From contig NZ_JASISR010000009.1 in the NCBI RefSeq assembly GCF_030063245.1, positions 1-64,000 of the forward strand: a stretch of 64,000 nucleotides of DNA, read 5' to 3'. Both the position numbers and the translations under genes were made by a program. Source of the stretch: Paenarthrobacter sp. PH39-S1 (GTDB lineage Bacteria; Actinomycetota; Actinomycetes; Actinomycetales; Micrococcaceae). How positions within the stretch are numbered: the stretch's first letter is position 1; each line of letters opens with the position of its first letter. The notes under the pieces were generated by a model. It saw only the letters and a list, made by a program, of their open reading frames with translations. It ran no database searches and was not told the origin of the DNA. Below, piece after piece: positions 42,734 through 51,514 of the stretch.

Positions 42734-43421
42734 GAGGGTCCCTCCCAGCATCCGTACCGTCCAGCACTGCCTCAGCCCGGGTAAGTGCCGTTCGGGCTTC
42801 GGCCAATGAGACGCCTGTGATCCCTGCGATCTGAGCCAAGGGGAGCTCGGCAAATTCATGCAGGACGACGACGACCCTGTCCTCGTGGGACAGGTAAGTC
42901 CGCCGACTTACCGATTGTCCTGGCTGCGCCGCCCGCGGCGGCTCTGAGGGCGGCGGATCCGACGGCGCTGCCAACCACTTTCGGTGCGCTGCGAGCAGCT
43001 GCACGAAGAGGCACAGCGTATAGACGCGGGTTTCGGGAGTAACCGGGCCGCGCCAGGCAGAGGCGGTTTTGGCCCATGCCGACTTGAGTAATTGGGAGGC
43101 GACCGACGGGTCATCGCACAGCAGTTGCGTGCATAATTCCAGATCTCCCTGCTGGCTGACGAAGGCACGGCGAAAGTCCTCCTCGCGGTTCTGCAGGGCC
43201 GCCCGGATTTTCACTCCGGAGGGAAATCCGAACTCCACCTCGTGAATGGCGGGAAGCAGAATCGCGACCAGAATGGCGCCAAGGCCAAGTCCAACAGGGA
43301 CGAGGCCAAAAGAATTGGGAATCTGCCAGCCGGCCACAATCACCGCAAGTGCCAGCACCGCAATGAGGACCCGTGCGGGTCGCAGGCTCTGCCGAAGTCG
43401 CCGTTTCGGAACATCGCACAT
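42705..43421 (-). CDS. Membrane-tethered ECF-sigma-like protein
   Basis: A 238-residue protein. Two hydrophobic helices come first (about residues 18-36 and 39-60). A degenerate sigma region 2 follows (about 75-145, LLCDDPSVASQLLKSAWAKT), then a Pro-rich linker. A clear sigma region 4 HTH closes it (about 180-225, SHEDRVVVVLHEFAELPLAQ, then IAGITGVSLAEARTALTRAE). Sigma factors are normally soluble, so the N-terminal hairpin is unusual and would hold the protein at the membrane. Region 2 lacks the usual acidic core-binding residues. The downstream BIG2 membrane protein is its probable partner. Confidence 0.7.
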   Translation of the reverse strand: MCDVPKRRLRQSLRPARVLIAVLALAVIVAGWQIPNSFGLVPVGLGLGAILVAILLPAIHEVEFGFPSGVKIRAALQNREEDFRRAFVSQQGDLELCTQLLCDDPSVASQLLKSAWAKTASAWRGPVTPETRVYTLCLFVQLLAAHRKWLAAPSDPPPSEPPRAAQPGQSVSRRTYLSHEDRVVVVLHEFAELPLAQIAGITGVSLAEARTALTRAEAVLDGTDAGRDPRERPSTATP

Positions 43422-43632
43422 GGTACGTTCCCCGTTCAGCTCGTACAGGCTTTGTTGGGACTTCCACGCGGTATGAGCGAGCTACACGGACATCATAGTT
43501 CCGCGGAGCAAGGCTGCATAGGGCTGCACCGGTGCCTGAAACTGTCCGGTGAACCTGTGCCGATCGCCAGTTCGGAGGGAAAGACCTAATCTAGGTTCCA
43601 CAGGGTTCTATTTCGGCAGTCGGAGGACGACG

Positions 43633-44607
43633 ATGAAAGACATCACGATGACCCTCAGTTCCCCCGACGTCAAGCTCGTCAACGGGAAAGCCTCCCTGAC
43701 CGCGTCCGTCAGCAACGGATCAGCAGCTCCGCAGCGCGTCGTGCTGGGTGCCTTCCCGGGCAGCGAAGGGGCAGCAGCCCAGTCTGCAACGTGGACAACC
43801 ATCGGTCGGCCGCTGCGCACGATCCCGGCCGTCAGCATAGAGCAATACCTGGTCGAGTTTGACACGACGGGTGCAGCACCTGGCACGTACCCGGTGAAAC
43901 TCATCGCCTATTCAGCTGATGAGGCGCCGGAGGAATACAGCGATCAGGGCCACGTCATCTCGCTCGTCGTTGAGCCGCAGCCGGTGGTGCCGCCGAAGAA
44001 GTTTCCGTGGTGGATTGTGATAGCTGGCGCAGCCCTCGTACTCGTGATCGGGGCCGCCGTCGTCTTCTTCCTGACCCGGCCCGCCACCCCCAAGCTGACA
44101 GCTGTTACCGTCAATCCGGCCGCGGTGACAGTGCCGGTCGGAGGCACGCAGCAACTCACTGCCGCAGGTTCCTTCAGTGATGGTTCCACGAAGCCTCTTG
44201 CGCCGGCGTGGCGTTCCGCTGACGCGGGCATCGTCGAGGTCGATTCGACCGGGAAGGTGACCGCCCGCGCCCCCGGCAGCGCACTCATCACGGCATCCCA
44301 GGACGGCATCGAGGGCAATGCCACAGCTTCCGTCCCTGCTGTGCTCACAAATATCACCATCACGCCGGCCTCCGCGACCTTGAACTTGGGCAACAGGGTG
44401 AAGCTGAAGGCGTTCGGGATCTTCAGCGACGGGTCGACGCAACCACTGACCACGGTGACCTGGCAGTCTAATAATCCCTCCAGTGCCCAAGTCGATGACA
44501 CCGGCGTCGTTACCGCCGTCTCTTTCGGACCTTCCACCGTCACTGCCTCCCGGGATGGGATCCAGGGCGCCGCAAATATCTTCGTTCAATTCATTCTCCC
44601 CTTCTGA
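43633..44607 (+). CDS. CIS-associated one-helix membrane protein with BIG2 domains (left paralog)
   Basis: A 324-residue protein. A conserved N-terminal domain (residues 1-118) is beta-rich with AAPQRVVLGAFPG and GAAPGTYPVKLIAYSAD. A lysine pair and one membrane helix (about 125-147) follow, then two BIG2 repeats (about 153-235 and 239-324). There is no signal peptide, and the lysines before the helix place the N-terminal domain in the cytoplasm and the BIG2 domains outside. By gapless comparison, 67 of its first 110 residues equal those of the protein at 55240. ATG 43633 follows CGGAGGA. I infer a membrane docking or anchoring role. Confidence 0.75.
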   Translation: MKDITMTLSSPDVKLVNGKASLTASVSNGSAAPQRVVLGAFPGSEGAAAQSATWTTIGRPLRTIPAVSIEQYLVEFDTTGAAPGTYPVKLIAYSADEAPEEYSDQGHVISLVVEPQPVVPPKKFPWWIVIAGAALVLVIGAAVVFFLTRPATPKLTAVTVNPAAVTVPVGGTQQLTAAGSFSDGSTKPLAPAWRSADAGIVEVDSTGKVTARAPGSALITASQDGIEGNATASVPAVLTNITITPASATLNLGNRVKLKAFGIFSDGSTQPLTTVTWQSNNPSSAQVDDTGVVTAVSFGPSTVTASRDGIQGAANIFVQFILPF

Positions 44608-44701
44608 CAACAGGAAGTGGGTGTTTTCCGTGACGGAGCCACCTGTTCGGAGTACTCTGGGCTTCATCCCCATCCGGGGTGCCTGCTGAAGAGGTGCAGA
44701 C

Positions 44702-45337
44702 GTGAGTGCCGTGCAAGTTGCCTTGTCAACTCTCGTGGATTTGCTTTCATCTGCCGTTGACCCGGAAAAGGTTCGCCTTGAGGAGGACAATTCGGAGGAT
44801 CCGGCGCCGATAGCCGTCCGGATCCTCTCCCTCGACCGGATCGGACGGTCGCGCCGCGACGGGCCGGTATTGGACTTGGACCTGGCGGTCGCTGTACTCA
44901 GCACCGGTCCCCGCAGGCTGGACAATCTCGAGCAGTTAATCACCGCGGTGGAACGGGGTAGCCGTTATTCCACCGGCCCGCTCGAGAGGACTGACCAGAT
45001 CCCGTCGACGCCGGGAATCGGCTTTCTGGTCCATGTGCCGGTCTCCCTCCGCCTGGACGAGCCGCAGGGCCCCCCGGTTCGGGAGCCGCTGCAGATCAAG
45101 ACGTCGGTGGGCCGCCACCTCACCGGCGTCGTCGTCGGACCGGGCGGCAAGGGCCTCGGCGGCGCCTATGTTCGTACGGGAACTTCGGGCCCGGCCGTGG
45201 CGTGTGATCCGCTGGGAAGGTTCCAGATGCTCTCCACGCCCGATCTGCTGCAGCAATTCACCGTTGAGTTCAACGAAATTTCCCGGCAGTTTACGGCGAA
45301 CGCAGAAACGCTTCCCGTCACTCTTCGATGGGATTGA
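44702..45337 (+). CDS. DUF4255/Pvc16-like CIS cap protein with C-terminal carboxypeptidase-regulatory-like domain
   Basis: A 211-residue protein starting at GTG. Residues 1-140 resemble the DUF4255 family that sits first in CIS operons and terminates the sheath/tube (VQVALSTLVDLLSSAV, then IGFLVHVPVSLRLDEP). Residues about 142-205 form a separate beta domain (LTGVVVGPGGKGLGGAYVRT, then GRFQMLSTPDL) like CarboxypepD-regulatory folds. The sheath gene follows after 12 bp. Cap function is known for the family; the role of the added domain is not. Confidence 0.7.
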   Translation: MSAVQVALSTLVDLLSSAVDPEKVRLEEDNSEDPAPIAVRILSLDRIGRSRRDGPVLDLDLAVAVLSTGPRRLDNLEQLITAVERGSRYSTGPLERTDQIPSTPGIGFLVHVPVSLRLDEPQGPPVREPLQIKTSVGRHLTGVVVGPGGKGLGGAYVRTGTSGPAVACDPLGRFQMLSTPDLLQQFTVEFNEISRQFTANAETLPVTLRWD

Positions 45338-45349
45338 AAGGAGCACGTC

Positions 45350-46732
45350 ATGCCCAACTACCTGGCCCCGGGCGTCTATGTCCAGGAAGTTCCAAGCGGC
45401 GCGCGCACCATAGGACGCGTCAACACCAGCATCGCCGCGTTCGTTGGAGTGGCCCCCAACCCAACGGCGCGCCTGGATGAGGCAGTGGTCATTGACAACT
45501 ACACTCAGTTCGCCGATATTTATGTCGGAAATGCGACGACGGGCACAGCGCTGGCCAACGCCGTTTTCGGCTTCTTCGATGAAGGCGGCGGCCGCTGCTA
45601 CGTCGTCAACATCGGTACGGACGGCAGCCTCACCGGAACCTCAGCCAAACCGACCGGCCTGCGGCTGCTGGAGGCCATCGACGACATCTCCATGGTGGCG
45701 GCGCCCGGCTACGCCGACGCCGAGGCCTACGCCGCGCTGATCGGACACTGCGAGCACCCGCTGCGCCAGGACCGGATGGCGATCCTGGATACCGTCGAAA
45801 CGGTCGACGACGTTTCGGCGCTGACCAGAGTGGCGACGGCCGGGGACCAGGACGGCGTGAAACCGTCAGTACCACAACAGGCGGACGGCGCTCCGGGAAG
45901 GGGCGACCGCACCGATTCCGAAGGGAGCGGTGCCGCAGCTGCCGGTTCCGAGGGGAGCGGAGCAGACCGCGCCGGTTCCGAGGGGAGCGGGGCAGACCGC
46001 GCCGGCTCCGTCAGCGCAGCGCCCTCGCCGCCAAGCCGCGGCCCGTCCGCCGTCGAACTGGCGCTGGGACCGCCGCAGTCGCCTGACGGTTACGCGGCCG
46101 CCTACTACCCTTGGCTGCGGGTGAAGGACGTTGTGACCGGGAAGCTGGTGAGCCAGCCGCCGTCGGGCCACGTCGCGGGGGTCTGGGCCCGCGTGGACGG
46201 CAGCCGCGGCGTGCATAAAGCCCCGGCGAATGAGCCCATCCGTGGAGCGTTGAGTCTGGTCCGCCGCGTCAGCCGCGGAGAGCAAGAGGTGCTCAATCCG
46301 GCCGGGATTAACTGCATTCGCTACTTCCCCAATGAAGGAACCCTGATTTGGGGTACCCGCACCCGCGCCCCGGAGGCGAATCCGTACCGCTACATTCCGG
46401 TCCGGCGGCTGACGAACATGATTAAGGAGTCCATCGCGGACGGCACCCGCTGGTGCGTCTTCGAGCCCAATGACTTCACCCTTTGGCGCACCATTCACTT
46501 TAACATCAGCGCCTTTCTCACCGGGGTCTGGAGAGACGGCGCCTTGCTGGGACGGACTCCCCAGGAAGCGTTTTTCGTCAAATGCGACGCGGAGTCGAAC
46601 CCCCCGGACGTGCGTGAGGCTGGCCAGGTGGTGACCTACATCGGCATAGCGCCCGTTAAGCCGGCCGAGTTCGTCATTTTCAAGCTGATGCAGTCGGCGG
46701 ACGTCACCGAAATCGAGAACGCAGGAGCTTAA
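45350..46732 (+). CDS. Contractile tail sheath protein
   Basis: A 460-residue sheath. The start YLAPGVYVQEVPSGARTIGR and segment TSIAAFVGVA are the sheath signature. The C-terminal assembly region (IRYFPNEGTLIWGTRTRA, then RRLTNMIKESIADGTRWCVF and FNISAFLTGVWRDGAL) is well conserved. Between about residues 165 and 235 there is a low-complexity insertion with a tenfold-residue repeat (GSEGSGADRA), probably exposed on the sheath surface. One sheath gene only; an AAGGAG site precedes the ATG. Confidence 0.92.
   Translation: MPNYLAPGVYVQEVPSGARTIGRVNTSIAAFVGVAPNPTARLDEAVVIDNYTQFADIYVGNATTGTALANAVFGFFDEGGGRCYVVNIGTDGSLTGTSAKPTGLRLLEAIDDISMVAAPGYADAEAYAALIGHCEHPLRQDRMAILDTVETVDDVSALTRVATAGDQDGVKPSVPQQADGAPGRGDRTDSEGSGAAAAGSEGSGADRAGSEGSGADRAGSVSAAPSPPSRGPSAVELALGPPQSPDGYAAAYYPWLRVKDVVTGKLVSQPPSGHVAGVWARVDGSRGVHKAPANEPIRGALSLVRRVSRGEQEVLNPAGINCIRYFPNEGTLIWGTRTRAPEANPYRYIPVRRLTNMIKESIADGTRWCVFEPNDFTLWRTIHFNISAFLTGVWRDGALLGRTPQEAFFVKCDAESNPPDVREAGQVVTYIGIAPVKPAEFVIFKLMQSADVTEIENAGA
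45913..46002 (+). repeat. 30-bp in-frame repeat in the sheath gene
   Basis: Two nearly exact 30-bp units start at 45943 and 45973, and a more diverged one starts at 45913. They encode a Gly/Ser/Glu/Asp-rich linker inside the sheath protein. Confidence 0.75.
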
Positions 46733-46733
46733 C

Positions 46734-47219
46734 ATGTCCGAGCAACCGGCCGCGGCGCCAGCAGCGCAACCCGGCAATATTGTGGACCCCTATCGGCAAT
46801 ACAACTTTAAGCTTGTCATCCAGGGAGTCGTCCAGGGGCACTTCACCAGAGTCGATCCCTTTGAGATCAACATCCCGCGGATCCTGCACCGGGAGGGGAC
46901 CGACAGGGCGACGGTGACCACGTTGATGGGGCCGGTGGAATATCCGCCGGTGACCTTAAGATACGGTCTGACAGAATCCCGGGAAATGTGGCGCTGGCTC
47001 TTCAAGGCCGTTTCAGGGGAGGTGGACCGGCGGAATGTGTCGATCGTCCTGCTCAACGAGGCAGGAACCGCTGAGGTGCGGCGGTGGAACCTGGTGCGCG
47101 CCTGGCCGTGCAACTGGCGCAGCCCGTCCCTTAAGGCGCTCGGCAGCGGCCTCGCCATCGAGCACATGACGCTGGCCTATGACCGGCTGGAGCTGGATGA
47201 TGCCGGCGCGGTTGGCTAA
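46734..47219 (+). CDS. CIS inner tube protein (T4 gp19-like)
   Basis: A 161-residue tube subunit. After an Ala/Pro-rich start, DPYRQYNFKLVIQGVVQGHF and the strands PPVTLRYGLTESREMWRWLF are typical of the Hcp/gp19 fold, ending LAIEHMTLAYDRLELDD. Only one tube gene is present, whereas many CIS loci have two. It directly follows the sheath (one base gap). Confidence 0.88.
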   Translation: MSEQPAAAPAAQPGNIVDPYRQYNFKLVIQGVVQGHFTRVDPFEINIPRILHREGTDRATVTTLMGPVEYPPVTLRYGLTESREMWRWLFKAVSGEVDRRNVSIVLLNEAGTAEVRRWNLVRAWPCNWRSPSLKALGSGLAIEHMTLAYDRLELDDAGAVG

Positions 47220-48468
47220 GCGCGTGGGTGCCCTGCTGCGCACCGTGGCCTCCGCCCTGGATCCCGACGGCGGGTCCCCGGCTCCTCGGGAGGGCGGAGC
47301 ATGGCGCGGCGATGGGTCGGCTCTGCCACATGATCTTGACCTTCCAGATGATATTGACCTTCGTGGCGCACCACCGCATTGGATCCAGATGCTTGAGGAC
47401 GGAGGAATTCTGCCACCGGGTTCCCGGCGGCTCCGGGACGCCCGATTGGAGCAGGACGGGGTCAACGCCGGAGCCCAGCAAGCGGCGGATCCTTCGTCCG
47501 GGATGTGGAGTGAATTTGCCTCGGAGGTTGCGGAACCGGCCCCGGCGGGCACCTCGGTTGACCCGGGATTCCGTGACCCTGCCGATGCGCGGAAATCGGG
47601 GAGGCGTTGGCCCGTCAGGAGCCCGGGAGGCCGGCTCCGTTTGGCGGGACCTGAACGCCGGGCGCCCGCTGACTCCCCGCCAAGGAGCGAAAGCGGGGCG
47701 GACCGCGCTCGGATCCGCGGACAGCGCGGCCAATCGGAATCAGGCTCCGCCAATGACCTCAGCGGAGTGTCATCCGGTTCGCGGCCGGTGCAGGGTCAGG
47801 GCAGCGGGAATCAGGGCAGCGGGAATCAGCCCGATGCGGTGCGGGACTGCGGGACGGCGGGGTCCGTCCGGCGGGCTGCGGGCGGTGCGGGCGATCGCAT
47901 GGTGCCGCCGCCGGTGGCCGCTGCTCAGACGGGCCGGCGGTTGACGTCCGTTGTTGTCCGATCGGTGCCCGGATTGCCATCTTCGGCGCTGGATCCGGAC
48001 TTCAGGGCTTGGAAAACCAACCCTCCGGTGCTTCCCGGGGAACCTGCCACACCGCCGGTGCTCCTGGTCCGGAGCACTGAACGGGACGGTGAAGCTGAAC
48101 GGGGCGGCGAAGCTGAACGGGGCGGCGAAGCTGAACGGGGCGGCGAAACCGCATCGAAGCGGCGGAAGGGTGCGGGTGGGCCGGCTGCACCGACCGGGAA
48201 CATGGCCCCGGCCCCGGAGCGGAAGGGACACCGGCAATCGGATGAGTCATCGGCCCGCCAGCCCGTGTCCCCGTTAGGATCGGCAGCAACATCACCGCTT
48301 GATCCTCCCGGCGGAGCGACCGGTACCCTTATCGCGGCACCTTGGCCTGAGCTGCTAGGCGCCCGGCTGCCCGTCACTGCAGAACTCCGGCAGGTCGCCG
48401 TCGACCCTGCCTTGGACCGCGCCCTGGAAAGAGCGTGCCGGCTGGCGGCGGAGCAGGCTGCGGTGTGA
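47197..48468 (+). CDS. Large disordered protein of the CIS operon
   Basis: About 423 residues, overlapping the tube gene end. The first 20 residues (MMPARLAKRVGALLRTVASA) and last 55 residues (LLGARLPVTAELRQVAVDPA, then ALERACRLAAEQAAV) look helical and folded. The middle 340 residues are Gly/Ser/Arg/Pro/Glu-rich and disordered, with an 18-bp repeat. I recognise no family. Its place between tube and hub genes is that of a tape measure or hub linker, and no conventional tape measure exists in the cluster. Function unknown. Confidence 0.6.
   Translation: MMPARLAKRVGALLRTVASALDPDGGSPAPREGGAWRGDGSALPHDLDLPDDIDLRGAPPHWIQMLEDGGILPPGSRRLRDARLEQDGVNAGAQQAADPSSGMWSEFASEVAEPAPAGTSVDPGFRDPADARKSGRRWPVRSPGGRLRLAGPERRAPADSPPRSESGADRARIRGQRGQSESGSANDLSGVSSGSRPVQGQGSGNQGSGNQPDAVRDCGTAGSVRRAAGGAGDRMVPPPVAAAQTGRRLTSVVVRSVPGLPSSALDPDFRAWKTNPPVLPGEPATPPVLLVRSTERDGEAERGGEAERGGEAERGGETASKRRKGAGGPAAPTGNMAPAPERKGHRQSDESSARQPVSPLGSAATSPLDPPGGATGTLIAAPWPELLGARLPVTAELRQVAVDPALDRALERACRLAAEQAAV
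48091..48144 (+). repeat. 18-bp tandem repeat, three copies, in the disordered CIS protein gene
   Basis: Exact copies of GAAGCTGAACGGGGCGGC encode E-A-E-R-G-G repeats in the disordered region. In frame. Confidence 0.85.
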
Positions 48469-48469
48469 C

Positions 48470-49237
48470 ATGGAACGGATCGCGTTCTTAATCGAGGACA
48501 CCGGGGAACACCTCGGTGCGCTGCTCAACCCCGAGACCGTGATCATGTCGCGGACCGCCGGCGTTGAGCCGCGCCGGACATCCGGGGGCAGGCTGGCCGG
48601 CGCCGGCCTGGCCGATGATCCGCTGCTCTTTACCGGCGGCGGGCATACCGAACTGCGGCTCGATCTCGTCTTTGACGTCGATCTGGCCCCCGCGCATCTG
48701 CCCGTGACCGACGTCAGGCAGATGACCCGGCCGATCTGGAGCCTGGCAGAGAATTCGACCGAGGTGGAGCACCAGCGGCGGCCGCCGTCCGTGCGCTTCG
48801 TTTGGGGACGGGCCTGGAATGTTCCCGGCATCGTGACGGAGGTGGCGGAGCGGTTCGACAGGTTCGCCTCCGACGGCTCTCCGCTGCGTTCATGGATGCG
48901 GCTGGTGTTCGTGCGCGTGGGGCAGAGCGCCGATGAGGAGGGCGGGGAGAATTATGAGCTGGCCCAGCGCCTGCCCCCGGTGGATCTGACCGCCCCGCCC
49001 GTGGATTCCCTGCAGGTTCTGGGGGATGGAACTGATGAAGGCCTCCAGCCGGCGGAGCCGGGCGGGGAATCCGTGCCGTCCATGCCGCCCGTGCCGGCGG
49101 TTGAGCTGGGCATTCTTTCCTGGCGGGCCTTCGGCACGCCCCTGCTGTGGAAGCTATTGCTCGAATACAACAATATTGACGACCCATCCCGCTTCAGCGG
49201 ACCCCTTGCCGTTCCTCCCGTCGGCCAGACGCCGTGA
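48470..49237 (+). CDS. LysM-type CIS tube-initiator/hub protein (Pvc7-like)
   Basis: A 255-residue protein. The N-terminal part (ERIAFLIEDTGEHLGALLNP, then ELRLDLVFDVDLAPAH and VRFVWGRAWNVPGIVTEVAE) matches the CIS tube-adaptor family. The end (LLWKLLLEYNNIDDPSRFSG) is a LysM-like motif, as in T4 gp53 and Pvc7 proteins that link spike and tube. An acidic Pro-rich linker separates them. It overlaps the spike gene by four bases. Confidence 0.8.
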   Translation: MERIAFLIEDTGEHLGALLNPETVIMSRTAGVEPRRTSGGRLAGAGLADDPLLFTGGGHTELRLDLVFDVDLAPAHLPVTDVRQMTRPIWSLAENSTEVEHQRRPPSVRFVWGRAWNVPGIVTEVAERFDRFASDGSPLRSWMRLVFVRVGQSADEEGGENYELAQRLPPVDLTAPPVDSLQVLGDGTDEGLQPAEPGGESVPSMPPVPAVELGILSWRAFGTPLLWKLLLEYNNIDDPSRFSGPLAVPPVGQTP

Positions 49238-50748
49238 AACCGATCCAGGGCCTGCCGGAGCTGACCGTCACCTTGGGACGACGGCGATTATCCGCTGCCG
49301 AGATGGCTTCGTTGACGGCGATTCAGGTGCGCTCGGCCCTGGCGCAGCCCAGGCAGTGCATCGCGACCTGGCAGTTCACCGATGTGCGTCCCACGCACCG
49401 GGTCGATCCTGCACCCGGCGACGCCTTCCGCCTGGAGGTGGGCGGCCACCGCGGGCCGCTCTTTGTCGGCGAGGTGACCGTCGTGGAGCACAGTTACGGT
49501 TCCGGCCGCCTGCAGGAACTGCGGGTGCGCGCTTACGACGCGCTGCACCGGCTGCGCAAACGGCACTACACCCGGCGGCACGAGGCCGGTGATCTCGGGG
49601 ACCTCGCAGCGAAGCTGTGTGAGGGCACAGGTCTGCAGGTGGTGGGTGGAGGGATCCAGATCGGTGATATTTATCAGTGCTCCCGGTCCGATCTGGACCT
49701 GCTGGTCGAAACCAGCGCCAGGCTGGGACTATATCCGATCGTTGACCAATCCACTCTGCGCCTGATCGACCTTGCCGGGCACGGCGATCCGATCGATCTG
49801 GAGCTCGGCACGAGTCTGCATTCCGCCGAACTGGAGGTCAGCCAGGAGCCGTCCTTTCGCAGCGCCAGCACGGTCGGGTGGAGTCCCGGAAGCGCGGCCG
49901 GCCTCGCTGGCCGCGCCGAAAGTGCGCGGGCGCGCGCCGCCGTCCGGGCGGACCCCGCACCCCAAAGCGTAAGCGGTGGCGGCACCTTGCTGCGTTCCAA
50001 CGAGGCGCTCGACGACGATGCGCTGGCCTCGGCACTGGCGCAGGCTGATCTCGATGTGCGGGCCGCCGGCGAAGTCACCGGCCATTTTGTTGCGGAAGGG
50101 GATCCCGCGCTGCAGGCGGGCAGAAGAGTGCGCGTCGCCGGCGTCGCTGCGTCCTTCGAGGGCACCTACACCGTCTGCTGCGCCGTGCATACGATCGGCG
50201 ACGGCGGCTATGAGACAACGCTATCTACCGCACCTCCGCCTCCGCCCCGTCAGCGCGGAGCGGACGTCATGACACTGGGCGTCGTGACCGACGTCGAGGA
50301 TCCCGGGCAGCGCGGCCGCCTGAAGATGAAATTTCCGGCGTATCCGGACCTGGTCAGCGGCTGGGCGCCGGTATTGGTCATGGGCGCCGGTCCCGGCAAG
50401 GGCTCCGTCGTCCTGCCGGACGAGGGCGACACGGTGCTGGTCCTGCTGGTCGCCGCCAATCCGGACGACGCCGTCGTGCTCGGCGGGCTGTACGGAACTG
50501 AACGTCTCCCGGACGCCGACGTCGCCGGGGGCAGGGGGAGCAGGTATACCGTGCGGACCGCCGACGGCCAGCAGATCGTCCTCGACGGGACGGCGCACGG
50601 TATCCGGCTGGCCGACGGCCACGGCTCGCTCGTCGATCTCGGACCCGATCTGCTGAAGATCACGGCGGCCACTGACCTGATCCTGGAGGCACCCGGGCAC
50701 GCGATCCGGATTCGGGCCAAGTCTGTTGACTTTGAGGAGGCGACATGA
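49234..50748 (+). CDS. VgrG-like spike/hub protein (Pvc8-like)
   Basis: A 504-residue protein. Residues about 1-330 resemble the gp27-like hub (late control D: FRLEVGGHRGPLFVGEVTVV, then LRVRAYDALHRLRKR). Residues about 350-430 form the gp5 OB fold (LGVVTDVEDPGQRGRLKMKF). The C-terminal strands (RYTVRTADGQQIVLDG, LILEAPGHAIRIRAKSVDF) form the needle. It forms the puncturing complex with the PAAR-like protein next to it. GTG start; four-base overlap both sides. Confidence 0.88.
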   Translation: MKPIQGLPELTVTLGRRRLSAAEMASLTAIQVRSALAQPRQCIATWQFTDVRPTHRVDPAPGDAFRLEVGGHRGPLFVGEVTVVEHSYGSGRLQELRVRAYDALHRLRKRHYTRRHEAGDLGDLAAKLCEGTGLQVVGGGIQIGDIYQCSRSDLDLLVETSARLGLYPIVDQSTLRLIDLAGHGDPIDLELGTSLHSAELEVSQEPSFRSASTVGWSPGSAAGLAGRAESARARAAVRADPAPQSVSGGGTLLRSNEALDDDALASALAQADLDVRAAGEVTGHFVAEGDPALQAGRRVRVAGVAASFEGTYTVCCAVHTIGDGGYETTLSTAPPPPPRQRGADVMTLGVVTDVEDPGQRGRLKMKFPAYPDLVSGWAPVLVMGAGPGKGSVVLPDEGDTVLVLLVAANPDDAVVLGGLYGTERLPDADVAGGRGSRYTVRTADGQQIVLDGTAHGIRLADGHGSLVDLGPDLLKITAATDLILEAPGHAIRIRAKSVDFEEAT

Positions 50749-51083
50749 AGATCCTAATCGAGCGGGGAGTCATCCGGTGCGGCCACGATGGCAGCGTCGC
50801 CAATGTGCCGTCGCAGAGCTGGGTCCGCATCACCGGCTCACCCGTGCTGGTCGAGCACGATCCGCAAGGCCGAACCATCCGGATGTGCCCCAACGTCGGC
50901 ATCAACATTAAACCGTGCACCTCGACCCTGGTCGTCCAGACCGGCTATTCGACCTTTATCCGCATCGACCGGCACGCCATCTGCCTCGACTCCGTCCAGG
51001 GCTATACCGACGGCACACCGCCGGGAGCGGTCAAATACACGGTGCGTTCCGCCGGCCAGCAGTTGGCGGCGGCGCCGTCATGA
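50745..51083 (+). CDS. PAAR-like spike tip protein (Pvc10-like)
   Basis: A 112-residue protein. The pattern I-R-C-G-H-D-G at the start, VRITGSPVLVEHDPQG, MCPN and INIKPCTST gives three spaced Cys and a His, the probable metal-binding set of PAAR-like tips (family form C-x-H-G-G, then C-P, then P-C). It caps the spike needle. Gene overlaps on both sides support membership in the baseplate unit. Confidence 0.75.
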   Translation: MKILIERGVIRCGHDGSVANVPSQSWVRITGSPVLVEHDPQGRTIRMCPNVGINIKPCTSTLVVQTGYSTFIRIDRHAICLDSVQGYTDGTPPGAVKYTVRSAGQQLAAAPS

Positions 51084-51514
51084 GCCTCCCCCGCTACCGT
51101 GCGCTGGCGCTGAATCATCCGGACTTCGATGCCGCGTTTGGTCCTGCCGGCCTTCGGGTAGCCCCCGGCGGCCGGCTCGCGACGGTCAGTGACGCCGCCT
51201 CGATCCGGCAGGCTGTTCTGTTGCTGCTGAGCACCAGGCCGGGGGAGCGGGTCAACCGGCCCGAATACGGGTGTTACCTGTTCCGGCTGGCCTTTGCCCC
51301 GAATGACGACACCACGGCCGGCCTTGCCATTCACTATGTGGCCCGCGCCGTCGAACGCTGGGAAAAGCGCATTGCCGTACTTTCGCTCGATGCAGCCCAA
51401 GCGCCCGAGGACCCCGCCCTCTTGGAGGTGCGCTTGCGCTACCGGGTGCGCGCGTCCGGACAGGAGGACGAAATCGCCGTCGCCGTCCCGGTTGAGATCC
51501 GAGGTGTACCGTGA
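51080..51514 (+). CDS. gpW/gp25-family baseplate protein
   Basis: A 144-residue protein with the gp25 signature ASIRQAVLLLLSTRPGERVN, followed by RPEYGCYLFRLAFAPND. gp25 proteins are lysozyme-fold-derived baseplate wedge components that nucleate the sheath. The ATG at 51080 overlaps the preceding stop by four bases. Confidence 0.9.
   Translation: MSLPRYRALALNHPDFDAAFGPAGLRVAPGGRLATVSDAASIRQAVLLLLSTRPGERVNRPEYGCYLFRLAFAPNDDTTAGLAIHYVARAVERWEKRIAVLSLDAAQAPEDPALLEVRLRYRVRASGQEDEIAVAVPVEIRGVP

Noticed and set aside
43535-43571. GCCGATCG as a sigma-28 promoter before the left paralog
   Set aside because: The -10-like part has a mismatch and the expected TAAC at 15 bp spacing is absent (AACT instead).
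44803-44813. GCCGATAG as a sigma-28 site at the start of the CIS operon
   Set aside because: It lies inside the coding sequence of the cap-like gene and no CTAAC or TAA element is found 15 bp upstream.
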